Shown: positions 1 through 11,999 of the stretch, in pieces
Layout: each line of letters opens with the position of its first letter
Position numbering within the stretch: position 1 is the stretch's first letter
Origin: Dipteronia dyeriana
Taxonomy: Eukaryota > Streptophyta > Magnoliopsida > Sapindales > Sapindaceae
DNA: 64,000 nucleotides
Assembly (NCBI GenBank): GCA_032871835.1
Contig: CM065302.1
Location: forward strand, 2,355,094-2,419,093
Direction: 5' to 3'
Program-made: the position numbers and the translations under genes
The notes under the pieces: generated by a model
What the model was told of the DNA's origin: nothing
Database searches by the model: none
What the model saw: the letters and a program-made list of their open reading frames with translations, nothing else

Positions 1-1200
1 TACATGGTCGGGACATTCAAGCACACACACATGGCATGGGAAGTGTTTGGTTCATTTATAGTGACTAACACACATGGCCTACATCATTTCTAAAGGCATA
101 GGTCAAGCAAGCAAGCGAAAGTACTAACTACGAAGATGCTCTTAAAATGTCGTTCTTTAATGCCCAAAGAAGTGAAATAAGGTCCTTCATACTTAAGCTT
201 GTTTAACTACAAGAAGAGTGTTTAGGAGTTGACAAACAAAAACACTCAAAAGGACGCTATTTAGGCTATGGCCTCACATGGGTAGTCTCCACTAATGATC
301 TAGACATCTTAAGGGCGATACCCCTTCACTAAGACACCTTAGAGTCTAGTAAGGTGCGTGAAAGCAATGTGGTATAGCTTTAACTAGCACAACCTTTGCC
401 TAGACTCAGAGGGACAGAGCATACAAAGATTGCCCCTAAAGGCTCAACCCATGTGCATCTCATTAAGCAATAAAATGCTCCAAATTTTGGCAAAGCAAGA
501 GAATGGACAAAGAACGACTCTACAAGCACGCCATCTTGCAAGAATTGAATATGCAAGCAAGCCAAGTCATTCATACAAAAACATAAAACACAACATGGTC
601 ACTTGGATGGCTACACCCCCGAACCCAAACGAAACATTGTCCCCAATGTTTGCACAATAGTGGATTGGACAATATAAGCTCATGAGCGGGAGGGAAGTCA
701 AAAGCAACCCTACACGAACATTAAAAGTTTTAACAACTATACATAGAAAACACTACACTCTGAGACTAAACACAAAGTAAAGAAAAAAGAACAATATTAA
801 GGCAAAATAAAATCCTTCAAGTTCCAACAACAGTAAAAAAAAAAATTAAGGGTAGCACAATAATCGCAGCAATGAAGTCAAGAAATATAATACACGAAGT
901 TATCATCACAGAAAAGTACTAAATAAAAAAAAAAGTTCTGAAGGCAACTAGAAATAAATATCAGTATCGGTGGTGTGTGTAGACAATCTTCATGGAAACT
1001 GGTGGGGTATGTTGGGGTCCTGATGTTCCTGCTAAGATGATCCCCCTGAGTCTCCGGTTGTAGGATCAATAGGTCTGGGGGCCATAAACTGATTTGGGAT
1101 GCCCGCATCTAACACTCCTCTCTAGAAAACATCCATCCTATCGTGTATATATGTGAATTGCCTCATGTAGATCTAATGATTGCGATCCATCTGTAGGTGC
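1..1200 (-). other. 3' untranslated part of element A
   Basis: No coding frame is supported. At 622-650 the minus strand carries a CATTGGGGACAATGT motif followed by a G-rich GGGTTCGGGGGTGTAG run. Both are commonly found in Athila/Tat elements between the last ORF and the 3' LTR. The equivalent motif of element B is at 17797-17810. The rest is simple A-rich sequence. Confidence 0.6.
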
Positions 1201-1202
1201 AT

Positions 1203-2178
1203 CTATTTCAGGTTATCGACCACCTCAGTCAGCTTGTTCTGCACCACTGGCTCTGCATCTACATCATCTTCAAAGTCCTGTTCTTTAAAATCTGGATCAT
1301 CTTCATCGTTCTCATTGTCCTCCTCATCTGACATATCCCCAAGTACTCTGAGCCCTCTACGTTTGGCTAGATCATTGTACACTCTTCTTCCCATGTCGAC
1401 CATAGGAGGGAACATAGTCCATGCTCCTCCATTCACATTAATTCCAGCCATCTCACAAAAGTGTGTAATTAGGCAAGGAAATGGTAATGGTCCTTTTGAT
1501 GAGTGCCCAGCTCTAAAAATGTGGTTCATGATGATCTGACCTATACCCCAGATCTGTACGGTGAGTGGTCGGTGCTAAGGAGAACGAAAAGAATACATAC
1601 CAAAATCCTGCATCCAGATTGAGCTGGTTGTGTTGTAGAGAGTGCCGGTAGTCGTTCCAGGCTGGGTCACTGTTCATCCGTAAATTGGCTGCCAACATCG
1701 CATTGTATGGCTCAAAATGCTCATGCTCCGGGAGGCCATCAACTAAGGCACCTAGGTCCCTAGGAGTGTTGAACTAGTGATTAATTAACTCGGCTGTGAT
1801 CCGGACTAGTCTCCCCTGAACCATCACTGGAGCCCCCTAAAAGAACTGAAACGGGACCATGGCATAGTAGAATTCTCTAACCAATTCAAGTGCTGCCATA
1901 TTGGGAGTCCTAACATATCTATTCCATCCCATCGCGTTTACCACTCCCAGGACGAACGTATTACCAAACACTGGCAGGTTGATTCCCCATTTTCGGCCAA
2001 ATCCTCCAACTCCCAAAGAGAGCCCACCTTTCGGGTCCTCCGGGTTTGGGATATGTGTAATTGTGTCCCCTTTTCCCTTGCCCTTTATCGGCGGCTTTGC
2101 CGGAGGTTGTTTCCTCTTCTTGGATTGCCTTCCACCATCCTTAACCATTTTTTTTCCATTATTACTCCCACCAGCCAT
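1203..2178 (-). pseudogene. Env-position ORF of Athila element A (putative plant transposon protein domain), broken
   Basis: Starts MAGGSNNGKKMVKDGGRQSK, a basic N-terminus, at 2178. A segment NMAALELVREFYYAMVP follows, then NHIFRAGHSSKGPLPFPCLI. These match the plant-restricted family usually called putative plant transposon protein (Pfam PF20167), found downstream of integrase in Athila elements. The C-terminus is acidic (DEEDNENDEDDPDF). Stops near 1837 and 1767 and a frame change near 1520 break it into three pieces. The function of the family is unknown. It is recognised from memory of the family, not by search. Confidence 0.65.
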
Positions 2179-2589
2179 TTCTCTTTTCTTTGTTAACCAA
2201 ACTTACCAAATTAACACCTTCACACAAAGAATTCAAAGGAAGTGTCCACACCACTAACTTCTTTAGCAATGATTTATCAATCAAATTTCAAACCACCCTT
2301 AGTTCTAGCAATGCATAACAATTCAAACACAAATACCCTTAGAACTACACCTAAACACTATGATTCAAACAAGTTCGACCACAAACACAGTTTCTCAACA
2401 ACTAATCCTCAAACATTCTTAAATAACCTCTCATGGCAATAAATCCGAAAAGAAACTAAGATTTTATATCCTAGACAATCAATTAAGCATGAATGGAGAA
2501 GATGGAGCTAGGATTACATTTGGAGGAGAGAAAACCCTTTGTTGAACCCTTGAGAGTGTTTTCTTTGGGAATGAAAAGTGAATGTTGTT

Positions 2590-2880
2590 GCCCCCCTCGA
2601 CCTAGGGTTTTAACCCTGATTTCGCACAGAAGTGACTTTTAGGCGACTTGGGGGTCACTTTATTCAAGTCGCTTTTAACCAAAACGACGCTGCTTTCTTT
2701 AGTGGCCAGACATAGAAGCGACATGGAAGTCGCTAAGCTTTGTTTTGTTGAGGTCGCCCTGAGGTCACATTCGTCCCGGGTTCTGGTTTTCCAAATGCAA
2801 TTGCGACTTCCAAGCGACCTGTAGTATGGTCGCCCTGGGGTCGCTTTCTCCTCTATTTTGTGGTTTTCCTCTTGGTGAAG
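2590..2880. repeat. GCGAC-rich block upstream of the 3' ORF of element A
   Basis: Repeats of GCGACTT, GTCGCCCTGAGG and GGTCGCTTT in the same orientation as in LTR A. The block lies between integrase and the env-position ORF, upstream of that ORF. The surrounding 2190-3060 stretch has no credible coding frame and may be an internal promoter region or a fragment of a related LTR. Confidence 0.6.
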
Positions 2881-3163
2881 CTTGTAACTTCATAACTTGC
2901 ACACAACATGAAATACCCCTAGAACTAACATTTAATTCTCAGCTATGTGTGCGAACATGAACTCTTGAATAACTAAAGGATAAAAAGATCACTATTGTTG
3001 GATTTGAAAAGAAAACAAAAACATAAAATAAAAGAAATTTTAGTTCTACTATATACAAAGATGGTATCTCCATTTCCATGATTCGGGCTTAGATTGGTTC
3101 TTGGAAGCAAAACACTTCCTTGAACTCTTCTTCGTTATGCTCCCAATAAACCTTCACCCTTTG

Positions 3164-4260
3164 CTAATTTACTTTGAAGCGCTCTCCCTTTTCATTTTCC
3201 AATTCAATAGCTCCATGAGGAAAAACTTCTGTGACCGTGAAAGGAGCTATCCACCGGCTCTTGAGCTTACCCGGGAATAACTTCAGTCTTGAGCTAAAAA
3301 GGAGTACTTTATGACCAACCTTGATTTCTTTGAATGCCAATCTCCTATCATGCCACCGCTTACTCTTTTCCTTAAAAATTATAGAGTTTTCATATGATTC
3401 CATCCTTAACTCTTCCAGTTCACTCAATTAGAGGTACCTCTTCTTTCCAGCTTCTGTCATATTCATGTTGAGTTGTTGGATTGCCCACCATGCTTTGTGC
3501 TCGAGCTCAAATGGCAGATGACAAGCCTTTCCATAGACTAGCCGGAAGGGAGACATACCGATAGGAGATTTATATGTCGTACGATATGCCCATAATGCAT
3601 CATCTAGCTTCTTGGATCAATCCTTTCTTGTGATTCCCACTGTTTTCTCCAATATGCATTTGATTTCCCTATTAGATACGTCGGCTTGTCTGTTGGCTTA
3701 AGGATGATAGGGGGTGGTGACTTTATGCTTTACGCCATATTTTTTCAACAGTGCTTCAAAATTTTTGTTTCAGAAATGAGATCCTCCATCACTCACTACA
3801 GCCCTTGGTGTACCAAATCGACAGAAAATATACTTATTCAAAAACTTGGTTACTTCTTTTCCCTTACATGTTGGGGTAGCTATTGCCTCAATCCACTTCG
3901 ATACGTAGTCCACAGCAACTAATATGTACCTATTCCCGTATGAGACTGTGAATAATGGCCTCATGAAGTCTATGCCCTACACATCAAAGAGCTCTACTTC
4001 TTGCATGATGTTCATAGGCATTTCATCTCTCTTTGTTATGGTAACGGTCATTTGACACCGGTCACATGCTTCTACAAAACTTCTCGAGTCTTTGAATAGT
4101 GTTGGCCACCAAAAACCGGATTAAAGGACTTTCTTTGCCATTCTTGAAGCACCAAAATGGCCACCACACTCCTTATAGTGACAATGCATCAAAATATCCC
4201 CCATCTCTTCATTGGGCACGTACCGACGGATTACTCCATCTCCACATGTTCTGAATAAGA
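3164..4260 (-). pseudogene. Integrase of Athila element A, broken
   Basis: The zinc-binding N-terminus is visible as HCHYKECGGHF...CDRCQM (about 4190-4050). The catalytic core has the first Asp in GIDFM and the second in VVSDGGSHF. The third acidic position reads ADVSNREIK, Asp where Glu is usual. The C-terminal part (3427-3164) has the [20 protein letters not shown] segment typical of Athila/Tat integrases. At least six in-frame stops are scattered through it. Confidence 0.83.
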
Positions 4261-4454
4261 GTGGCTCATCCTAAAAGTAGAACTTCAATTCAGCTAGAAA
4301 TTTTCTCTATTGGTGTACATTCATGTTGGGTATTAATTCCCCACTTGCTAGGTAGTTCACCACATCCGCAAACCATGGCACTGAATGATCTTGTAGTTCA
4401 AAAAGCTGCTCATTTGGGAATTCTTCTCTTATGGGTACATCCACGCGCCAATTA

Positions 4455-6141
4455 TCATTTTTTCCAATCTAGAAAGGTGGTCCGCAACCAAATTCTCGGA
4501 CCCTTGTTTATCTCTGATCTCGAGGTCAAACTCTTGAATAAGTAGTATCCATCAGATGAGTCTCGGCTTGGCATTTTCTTTGGCATAAGGTATTTGATGG
4601 CTGCATGGTCCGTGTAGACAATCACCTTGGACCCAACTAAATAAGACCGAAACTTGTCAAAGGCAAACACAATTGCCAACAATTCCTTTTCTGCGGTTTC
4701 ATAGTTGACTTGTGCTTCATTCAATGTTTGACTTGCATAGTAGATGACATGTTGACCCTTCTCCTTTCTTTGACCAAATATTGTCCCCACCGCATAGTCA
4801 CTTGTGTCACACATCAATTCAAAAGGTAGGTCTCAATCTGGAGCTTTCATAATTGGGGATGAGATGAGTTCCTTCTTCAGCAACTCGAATGCCCTCCTAC
4901 ATTCTTCATTAAACACAAACTTCACATCCTTCATCAAAAGGGAACACAAAGGCTTTGTAATCTTTGAGAAGTCCTTAATAAATCTTTTATAAAAACCTGC
5001 ATGTCCCAAAAAACTACAGACTCCCTTCACTGAAATCGGAGGTGGTAACTTTTCAATCACTTCTATTTTGGTTCTATCCACCTCTATTCCTTAAGAAGAT
5101 ATTCTATGGCCTAGAACAATCCCCTCATTCACCATGAAATGACATTTTTCCCAATTTAGTACGAGGTTGGTATCATCGCATCTTTCAAGCACCGTCCCTA
5201 AGTTGTTCAAACACCTATCAAAAGATGACCCAAACACGGAGAAGTCATCCATGAAGACTTCTATAAAACGTTCCACCATGCCGGAAAAGATTGTCATCAT
5301 ACATCTCTGAAATGTGGTCGGGGCGTTGCATAACCCAAACGGCATCCTCCTATAAGTAAAAGTTCCATATGGGCAAGTAAAAGTCGTCTTCTCTTGATCC
5401 GCTGGGTCTATTGGTATTTCATTGTATCCGGAGTAACCATCTAAAAATCAATAGTAATCATGCCCTGCTAACCTCTACAACATTTGATCTATAAATGTCA
5501 AAGGAAAGTGATCTTTTCTTGTTGCATTGTTGAGTTTCCTATAATCAATACACATTCTCCACCCTGTGACGGTTCATGTTGGAATTAGCTCATTGTTCTC
5601 ATTTGAGATGACCGTCATCCCACCTTTCTTGGGTACATCTTGTACCGGACTCACCCAAGAGCTATCTGAAATAGAGTAGATTATACCCTCATCTAAAAGC
5701 TTTATTACCTCAGCTCTCACTACTTCTTTCATATTTGGATTCAACCTCCTTTGATGTTCCACTGTGGCTCTGAACTCATCCTCCATCCGGATCTTGTGCA
5801 TGCAAAGTGAAGGGCTCAATCCCTTGATGTCTGAAATAGACCATCATATCGCCTTCTAATTTATACAATGAAGTTGAAATTATAACCGGAAGAGATTTTG
5901 ATTCACCTAAGAAAGCATACCTCAAATGCTCGGGTAATTGCTTTAATTCAAGCTTGGGAGGTTCTTCAATAGATTATAGACTTCTTGGCTTCCTTTATCC
6001 CAAATCTTCATACTTCTTCCGTCCCCAAAAGTTTACTACCGGTAGAGCGTTCAATTGTACAGCACACTCAGCGACCACTACGCCTTCATCCTCTTCAGTC
6101 GCTCCAAGAATGACACAAGCTTTCATTGGCTTCTTAAAAGT
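4455..6141 (-). pseudogene. Reverse transcriptase and RNase H of Athila element A, broken
   Basis: The pol continuation. The RT palm is recognisable from about 5800, with a KLLDEGIIYSISDSSWVSPV segment, then [20 protein letters not shown] and MPFGLCNAPTTFQRCM. The active site is FMDDFSVFG (the Athila form of YxDD), near 5250. RNase H follows (MCDTSDYAVG, YYASQTLNEAQVNYETAEKE, YTDHAAIKYL). The reading is interrupted by stops at about 5572, 5420, 5090 and 4830 and by frame changes. Confidence 0.85.
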
Positions 6142-7173
6142 TTACTTCCTAACTAACTCTTCCACTATTGGTTCAAACACCTCCACCCTCAGACAGTTAT
6201 CCACCTCTAACGCCCTCTTTCCCGCCTTGGACATGTCAAAAACAACTTGCCCATCGCCTACCCTCAATGTCATCTTGTCGTTCCTTACATCAATCAATGC
6301 TCCTGCTGTCATCAAGAATGGTCTACCAAGAAACAAGGGTATTTCTACATCCTTCTTCATCTCGAGTACCACAAAATCCACTGGAAAATACAAATTTTCA
6401 ACCTTAACTAAAACATCTTCCATGACTCCCTTCAGATACTTGATTGGCCTATCCGCTAGTTGTAGGATGACATGTGTGGGGTTTACTTCTCCAGCACCTA
6501 ATTTCTGAAAAACCGAGTATGGCATTAAGTTGATGCTCGCCCTTGAATCGATCAACACTTTCCCGAAGTCTAATGTGCCAATAGTGCATGGAATGGTGAA
6601 CTTCCCCGGATCATTCAACTTGGGTGGGAGTTTGTTTTGCAAGATTGCACTGCATTCTTCTGTCAAAGCAACTGTCTCAAATTCTTCCAATTTTCTAGTA
6701 TTAGAAAGTAACTCCTTGAGGAATCTCACATAAGTAGGCATTTGGGAAAGTGCTTCTGCAAACGAGATGTTGATGTGAAGTTTCTTAAATATCTCCAAGA
6801 ACTTGGCAAAATTATGAGCATCTTTGTGTTTCTTGAGTCTTTGTGGGTAAGGTATGGGAGGAACATAGGCTTTAACTTGAGATGGTGGAGGTAGTTCATA
6901 AGTTGTATTGAGCATGTCTTTCGTAACTGCTTTCCCCTTCTCTTCCTTAACCTTGCTTTCTTCTATACCCTCTTCTTCTTCTTCTTCTTCTTCTTCTTCT
7001 TCTTCACCTATTACTTTACTCCTGCTAGAACTCGTAGGTGCTTCAACCTCCCTTCCACTTCTCAATGTTATGGCCTTACAATGTTCTTTCGGGTTTATCA
7101 CTGTGTCACTTGGTAGAGAGCCTTGTTGTCTTCCTTGTTGTTCTCTAGCCAATTGATTGATCTGCATCTTCAA
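6142..7173 (-). pseudogene. Aspartic protease region of Athila element A
   Basis: A 343-codon open stretch. The N-terminal half is a linker with an ITLRSGRE motif and a run of 12 glutamates, encoded by (GAA)n near 6971-7004. The C-terminal half is a retropepsin-like domain. The active site reads LIDSRASINLMP, so the Gly usual after Asp-Ser/Thr is replaced by Arg. A GRPFLMTAGALIDV segment follows, matching the conserved flap and C-terminal part. It is the longest open frame of element A but is one piece of a broken pol. The lost Gly makes activity doubtful. Confidence 0.8.
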
Positions 7174-7365
7174 GTTTTAAATTGAAGCATGGGAATTTTG
7201 AGCTACTTGGTCGATCTTAGTGTCCAGCTTTCTCAAGGCCAAGTCTTGAGACTCCATTCTCACATCAAGCTTGTTCATGTATTTAGAGAAAAGGTCTTCT
7301 AAAGTAGATTTCCTTTCTCCTAGGTTTTGGAATCCAAGAGATTGGTTATGAAAATTTTGTTGTTG

Positions 7366-8575
7366 TTAGGGTTGTTGGAATCCGGGTGGTTGTCTTTGGT
7401 TGAGATTTTGTTGAGGTTGGGGTTGATTATCCTCCCACAAGAAGTTGGGATGATTTCTCCATCCTGAGCTATAGGTGTTTGAGTAAGGGTTATTGTTTAG
7501 GATGGGAAAATGATTGTTGTTGTAAGGGACATTCCGGTTGTAGTTGACAAAGGAAATTTGCTCCGTGGATCCAGATGCAAATGGGTTTCCCACTTGGCCC
7601 TGAACATAAATCATAATTCTGTATATTCACTTGGGCTGCACTAGAGCTTTCCAACTTGCTAACTTTGTTGGATAACGCTTCTATTTGAGCTTGCAGTACA
7701 GTAATTTGGTCGACTGCCAACACACCGGATGCTTTCGTTGGTGGTTTCCGGTCATCCCCCCAAAGGCTATCTGTAACCGACATTTCTTCAATCAAATCAT
7801 ATGCCTCATCCACTTGCTTGTTCATCAAAGAACCACCAGCCGAAGCATCCACAAATTGGCGAGTGTTTAAGTTCATACCTCGGTGGAATTTTCGTATAGC
7901 TGACCATTTCGGCATCCCATGACAAGGACATTTCCTCAACAACTCCTTGTATCTCTCTCATGCCTCGTACAGTGACTCCGACTCGAATTGAGAAAACTCA
8001 TGTATTCCATTCATTAATTGAGTTGCTCGCCCCGGTGGGAAATATTTGCTGAGAAAAGCTTGAGCCAAGACATCCCATAATGCAATTGATACCGGAGCCA
8101 ATGAATCATACCAGGCCTTGGATCGATCCTTTAACGAAAATGGGAAGATCCTCAAACGGATTGCATTGTCAGTAGCTCCATTAATTCTGAATGTGGAGCA
8201 TATTTGATCAAAACTCCTCAAATGTACATTTGGGTCTTCGTTGGGCATTCCACCAAGCTGTCCCATCATGGTCAACATCTGAAATACATGCCCCTTGATT
8301 TCAAAGTTGTTTGCTACTATCGTCGGGAGTTGGATTGGAGACATGTTTTGATCCACCCTAGGCATGATGTAATCTCTCATGGCTCTGACATCTACCCCAT
8401 TCTGCTCATTTCACTCATTTTGCCCCTCCTGGGTCACAGCCAGATTCGGGTCTTGATTCACCGGATCCTTATCCATGGCTCGTCTTCGATTCCTTCTGTT
8501 TCTCCGGGCTGTTCCCTCGATATCCGGGTCGAACCTCAATTCCCTTAAGTTGTTACTCCTTGTACTATGATGCAT
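7366..8575 (-). pseudogene. gag of Athila element A, broken
   Basis: A gag capsid and nucleocapsid polyprotein coding region. The first methionine that fits is at 8575, followed by an Arg-rich start (residues RRNRRNRRR). Frame is held to about 7620 but is cut by stops at 8411-8413 and 7958-7960. The second stop sits where a Trp is expected in the conserved YEAxERYKELL segment of the Retrotrans_gag domain. Near 7615 the reading moves to another frame, which continues through an Asn/Gln/Pro-rich tail (7614-7366) typical of Athila gag just before the nucleocapsid end. No clear CCHC knuckle was seen. A full Gag cannot be made from it. Confidence 0.82.
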
Positions 8576-8687
8576 ACAAAAGCAGACTGCCTGAAAAAGA
8601 GAACAAACGAAGTCAAAATTAAGAAACAAAAGAAAACGTTCAAATTAGTAACAAACCAACTAGTATCAATATCAACGTTTCGCTCAA

Positions 8688-8705
8688 TCCCTGGCAATGG
8701 CGCCA
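8688..8705 (-). other. Primer binding site of element A (tRNA-Asp type)
   Basis: The sense-strand sequence TGGCGCCATTGCCAGGGA lies five bases inside the 5' LTR. It is nearly complementary to the 3' end of plant tRNA-Asp(GUC), the usual primer of Athila and Tat elements, with two substitutions from the consensus. Confidence 0.85.
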
Positions 8706-8710
8706 AAAAT

Positions 8711-10048
8711 TGACTCACTCCAAAGTGGGCGCTCGCAAGTGTACGAGGCCGGAGTGTGGTACAATAATAAATAAAGTTTGTTCCCACGGTGATTGAGGAG
8801 TTGATTACTGAAATTGATCGATTTAACTACTATTTGAACAATGATTTAGAAAATGTGATTTTTATGACTCTAGCTATTATAATTTACCACTAAGCAAGTT
8901 TTATCTAAAAATTAGAAAATGAATTCATTAAGAGCTTGGTACACAAACAAGGTTCTATATACTAGCCTTGCATATCTCTACCTTACTAGTCATATATAGA
9001 GAACATTTTATCAAACACGTGAAGTGTGTCACCCCTCGGTTCATAACACGCAACAATAAATCAATCACAAGTTAATCTATCTCATGAAAGCATTAAGCAC
9101 TCAAAAATATCCATACAAGATACTAGCATACATGGGCAAAATAAAAAGTCTATATCATTAAATTAGAGGATTTGGTTTCATCCAGCCTTAGCAAAGGACA
9201 ATTAGTTCATACTATAAATTAGAGCCATATACAACATATATGAAATTAAAGACATGGCTCTACACAATGATAAAAGATAAAGAGATTAGAGAAGACTATC
9301 TTGGGAGCCTTCTCTAGTGTTCATTCTTCTTCTCCTTCAAGCACTCTTCAGCTTCCTTTTTTGCTCCAGAATATGAAATGAAGATGGATGTGTGTAGTGG
9401 GTATTGTAGATGTTTGGATATTTAGGGAAAGTTGGTGGCTTGGTTGATTCTCTTCAAAGTTGGTTTTGTGATGTAATGGTAGTTCCAAAGATGAGTTTTT
9501 TTCTAGATTTCTGGTTCACCCCCCATCCCTTTTTAGGTCTCAAAATAGTAATGTTATATATATGGGAAAGAATTAGGTATGGGGCAAAAAGAGTATTTCC
9601 TTGAATTTGTAGCTTTTCTGGGATAAGGAGGGACCATAGAGCGACTTGAGATATGGTCGCCCTGAGGTCGCTATTGCGCCTGGTGCAGGGGTCCAAAACA
9701 GAGAAGATTGCGACTTCATAGCGACTAAGAGAGTGGTCGCCCTAGGGTCGCTTTTGTCTCTAGTTGGGAAGTCTTGAGCCGAGAAGATTGCGACCTCCAG
9801 GCGATAAATACTGAGGTCGCCCTGGGGTCTCTTTTGCCTCTGGTTGGGAAGTCTTGAGCCGAGAAAATTGTGACCTCCAGGCGATAAATACTGAGGTCCC
9901 CCAGGGGTCGCTTCTGCGTCTGGTTGGCCATATGTACATCTTTCACTTCCCATTTAGTTCTATCTAACACTTTTGGGTCTCAAAACCAAACTAAACATGC
10001 ACGCTTGTAAAAAGTGTTAAAAACTCAGTTTTACCCGAGGAACGAACA
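8711..10048 (-). repeat. 5' LTR of Athila element A
   Basis: On the plus strand it opens with TGACTCACTCC beside the primer site and closes with CGAACA. On the sense strand it therefore starts TG and ends CA. The sense start, TGTTCGTTCCTCGGGTAAAA, resembles the start of LTR D at 25899. Length is about 1.34 kb, usual for Athila. A weak TATA-like run lies near 9553-9563 (minus), with a tandem GCGAC-rich array immediately upstream. Confidence 0.8.
9625..9930. repeat. GCGAC-rich tandem repeat inside LTR A
   Basis: About four imperfect units of roughly 80 bp. Each contains a GCGAC...GTCGCCC...GGTCGC core followed by a CTGGTTGGGAAGTCTTGAG-like tail. The clearest unit starts are near 9705, 9782 and 9862. 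The array sits upstream of the putative LTR promoter. Confidence 0.75.
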
Positions 10049-10301
10049 TGAATCTGATACAAGTTTTGGGCTACATTATATATAGAAATGAACCAATCAC
10101 ACCACAAGCCAAACAAAAAAGGTTCTCCTAAATCTCTACTTTTCTTTTCATCAAACCCACCGAGTTCAAAACCGCTTTCAAGATGTATCTCCTTTGCTAA
10201 ACCATACTAGGCGATCATCATCATCATCATCCCGATTACCACCAAGTCCTTCATACAATCTCCCGTAAAGACTTGTAAAAAATGTCATCGTCGAACCATA
10301 C

Positions 10302-10313
10302 GCTATGGTACCA
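10302..10313 (-). other. Primer binding site of element E (degenerate initiator tRNA-Met type)
   Basis: The sense strand reads TGGTACCATAGC beside the LTR end. The Copia consensus is TGGTATCAGAGC. Element F keeps the consensus at the equivalent place. Confidence 0.65.
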
Positions 10314-10315
10314 AT

Positions 10316-11135
10316 TGTTGTGGATGATTTCTGGAACCGATGATCGCGGAATCGTCGTGCATAATATATGCCTATAACTCATAGCAATTAATAATGTCAA
10401 TAGCAGAAAAAATAGATGAGAGAGAGTAAACCAATCACAACACAAGATTTACGTGGAAAACCCAAATCGGATAAAAAACCACGGGCTGTCAGGACGACAG
10501 AGAAAATTCCAATATATGATAAATTGTTACAACCATATATTCCTGGATTCTCTCTCACACCCAAACCTCAAATCATGCTCACAAGATCCTTACCAAGAAC
10601 CCCACAATACCCCTGAATATCACCCATGGATCTCTAACTTGATCCACTGATATTCCCTTAGATCCCTCCACGGATATTCTCACGGGTCTCTCAACCAGAT
10701 CTCTCCACTCTCTAATGTTACATGGTGTTCTTTTTACTCCATCCAAAATAACCTAGATACAATGTCTATTTATACTAGTTATAGAGAGTTAGTATAAAAG
10801 GAAATCCTACTTCTAAACATACAAGAATTACTTGTTCCACATAAATACTATTTCCTATTTATGACAAGTCTTCTTGTTAAGGAGAAATCTTTTTCCTTCA
10901 AGTACATGACTTTCCTATTCTTCATGAAGACAAACTCTTTCCTTTTCTGATTAGTACAAGAACTTCCAGAAGAAAACACATTTCTTATTTTCATATGTTC
11001 TTTCAGTCTTCAGGCCTCCCTCAAACACCATCTTCAACTTCCAAACGTTATCCCACGTCTCTAGAAAGCTCCATATCAGTTGAGTCTTGTTTGGTTAACA
11101 TTGGTTCACTTGAGAATACGAGCCACAACCTAACA
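10316..11135 (-). repeat. 5' LTR of Copia element E
   Basis: The sense strand starts TGTTAGGTTGTGGCTCG at 11135 and ends CCACAACA at 10316, with TG...CA termini. It is about 820 bp and clearly homologous to the two LTRs of element F (839 and 786 bp). Confidence 0.82.
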
Positions 11136-11999
11136 TGTAACTCAAGCATAGCCAAAACCTTATGTTTTATATTACTTATAATTGAATAATTACATTTTTT
11201 TTTAGTTTAATCCAATGAAAAATAAATAATTACATCTATTCAAATGCTGAAACTCAACTGATCTGGGCCTTTCTTCATTACTTATTTCAATATGTGTTTT
11301 ATTTGCAATTCAAGGACTGGTTTAGGTACAATACAGTAACAGTAAATGGTTGGCGTGACGAGTAAGATAATTTGAGGCTAAGCCCATCCGGATTCAGTGT
11401 GTAAAAAATGAGCCTCAACTCACTATCTGAGCTACCCTTCAATATTTTCTATTGGGTCGGTTGTCTTTTTGTTTATTTGTTTTGTTTTGTTTTGTTTTTT
11501 ATTTGTTCATTAAATGAAAAAAGAAATAGAAAAAAATAATAATGTGATACATCCCTAAATAGTATCTATACATTACCTCTTAGTGGAGATGATAGTGTAC
11601 ATCTCTTCAACAATTGGTGGTTAGGGGCTCGAATCTCAACATACACGTTTTTCAAGCATGTGTGAGAAGTTTTCTTCCAATTGGTGGGAGTAATTATCTA
11701 GACCCTATGAGCATGTTTGGTATGTCGTACTGTACCGCACTGTACTTATTAGATTGGACTGAATCGTATTGGACTATATTGACTATTGTGTTATTACTAT
11801 ATTTAGTATAAGATTATATAATTCCATCAGTACGAACTGAAAAGAAAATGACTATATACATGTATAACTGAAAGGGAAAAGAAAAAGATAGGAGATGAAA
11901 CAAGTTAGGCCCATTTAGCTACATTAAGGGGTTGTTTTAAGTGCAGGTGACGTTTTGTTTAGATTTCAAGGCATGTTTCGACACATTGTTTTAATGGAT
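11136..11999. other. Intergenic AT-rich stretch
   Basis: No coding frame, RNA gene or clear repeat boundary was recognised. The largest open frame (11614-11811) has no family resemblance. Confidence 0.4.

Larger units (their letters stand above)
1..10048 (-). mobile_element. Athila-lineage Ty3/Gypsy LTR retrotransposon A (3' end off the left edge)
   Basis: Read on the minus strand the order is 5' LTR (8711-10048), tRNA-Asp-type primer site, gag, protease, RT, RNase H, integrase, then an extra ORF in the env position and a long 3' untranslated part. This order and the gag wording (a YEA-stop-ERYKELL stretch) are those of the Athila clade. Stops and frameshifts in gag, pol and the 3' ORF make it non-autonomous. 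The 3' LTR is not in the window. The element starts inside Copia element E, so it is younger than E. The bases just outside the LTR (TGAAT, 10049-10053) would be the target duplication, but the other copy lies off-window. Confidence 0.88.
10049..11135 (-). mobile_element. Ty1/Copia element E, 5' LTR plus truncated internal part
   Basis: A Copia-type LTR (10316-11135, minus) followed on the sense strand by a degenerate iMet primer site and about 267 bp of internal sequence, then cut by the insertion of element A at 10048. LTR and internal parts both match element F at 55348-56950. Shared landmarks are the CGATCATCGAT-type LTR end, a GATGATGATG run and a GGTTTTGAACTCGGTGGG stretch. No coding capacity remains. 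Confidence 0.82.

Noticed and set aside
1180..1539. Ser-rich 119-codon plus-strand frame
   Set aside because: Antisense shadow of the acidic C-terminus of the env-position ORF.
9454..9970. Overlapping minus-strand frames of 80-126 codons with internal peptide repeats
   Set aside because: They are translations of the GCGAC tandem array inside LTR A. The peptide repeats only mirror the DNA repeats.
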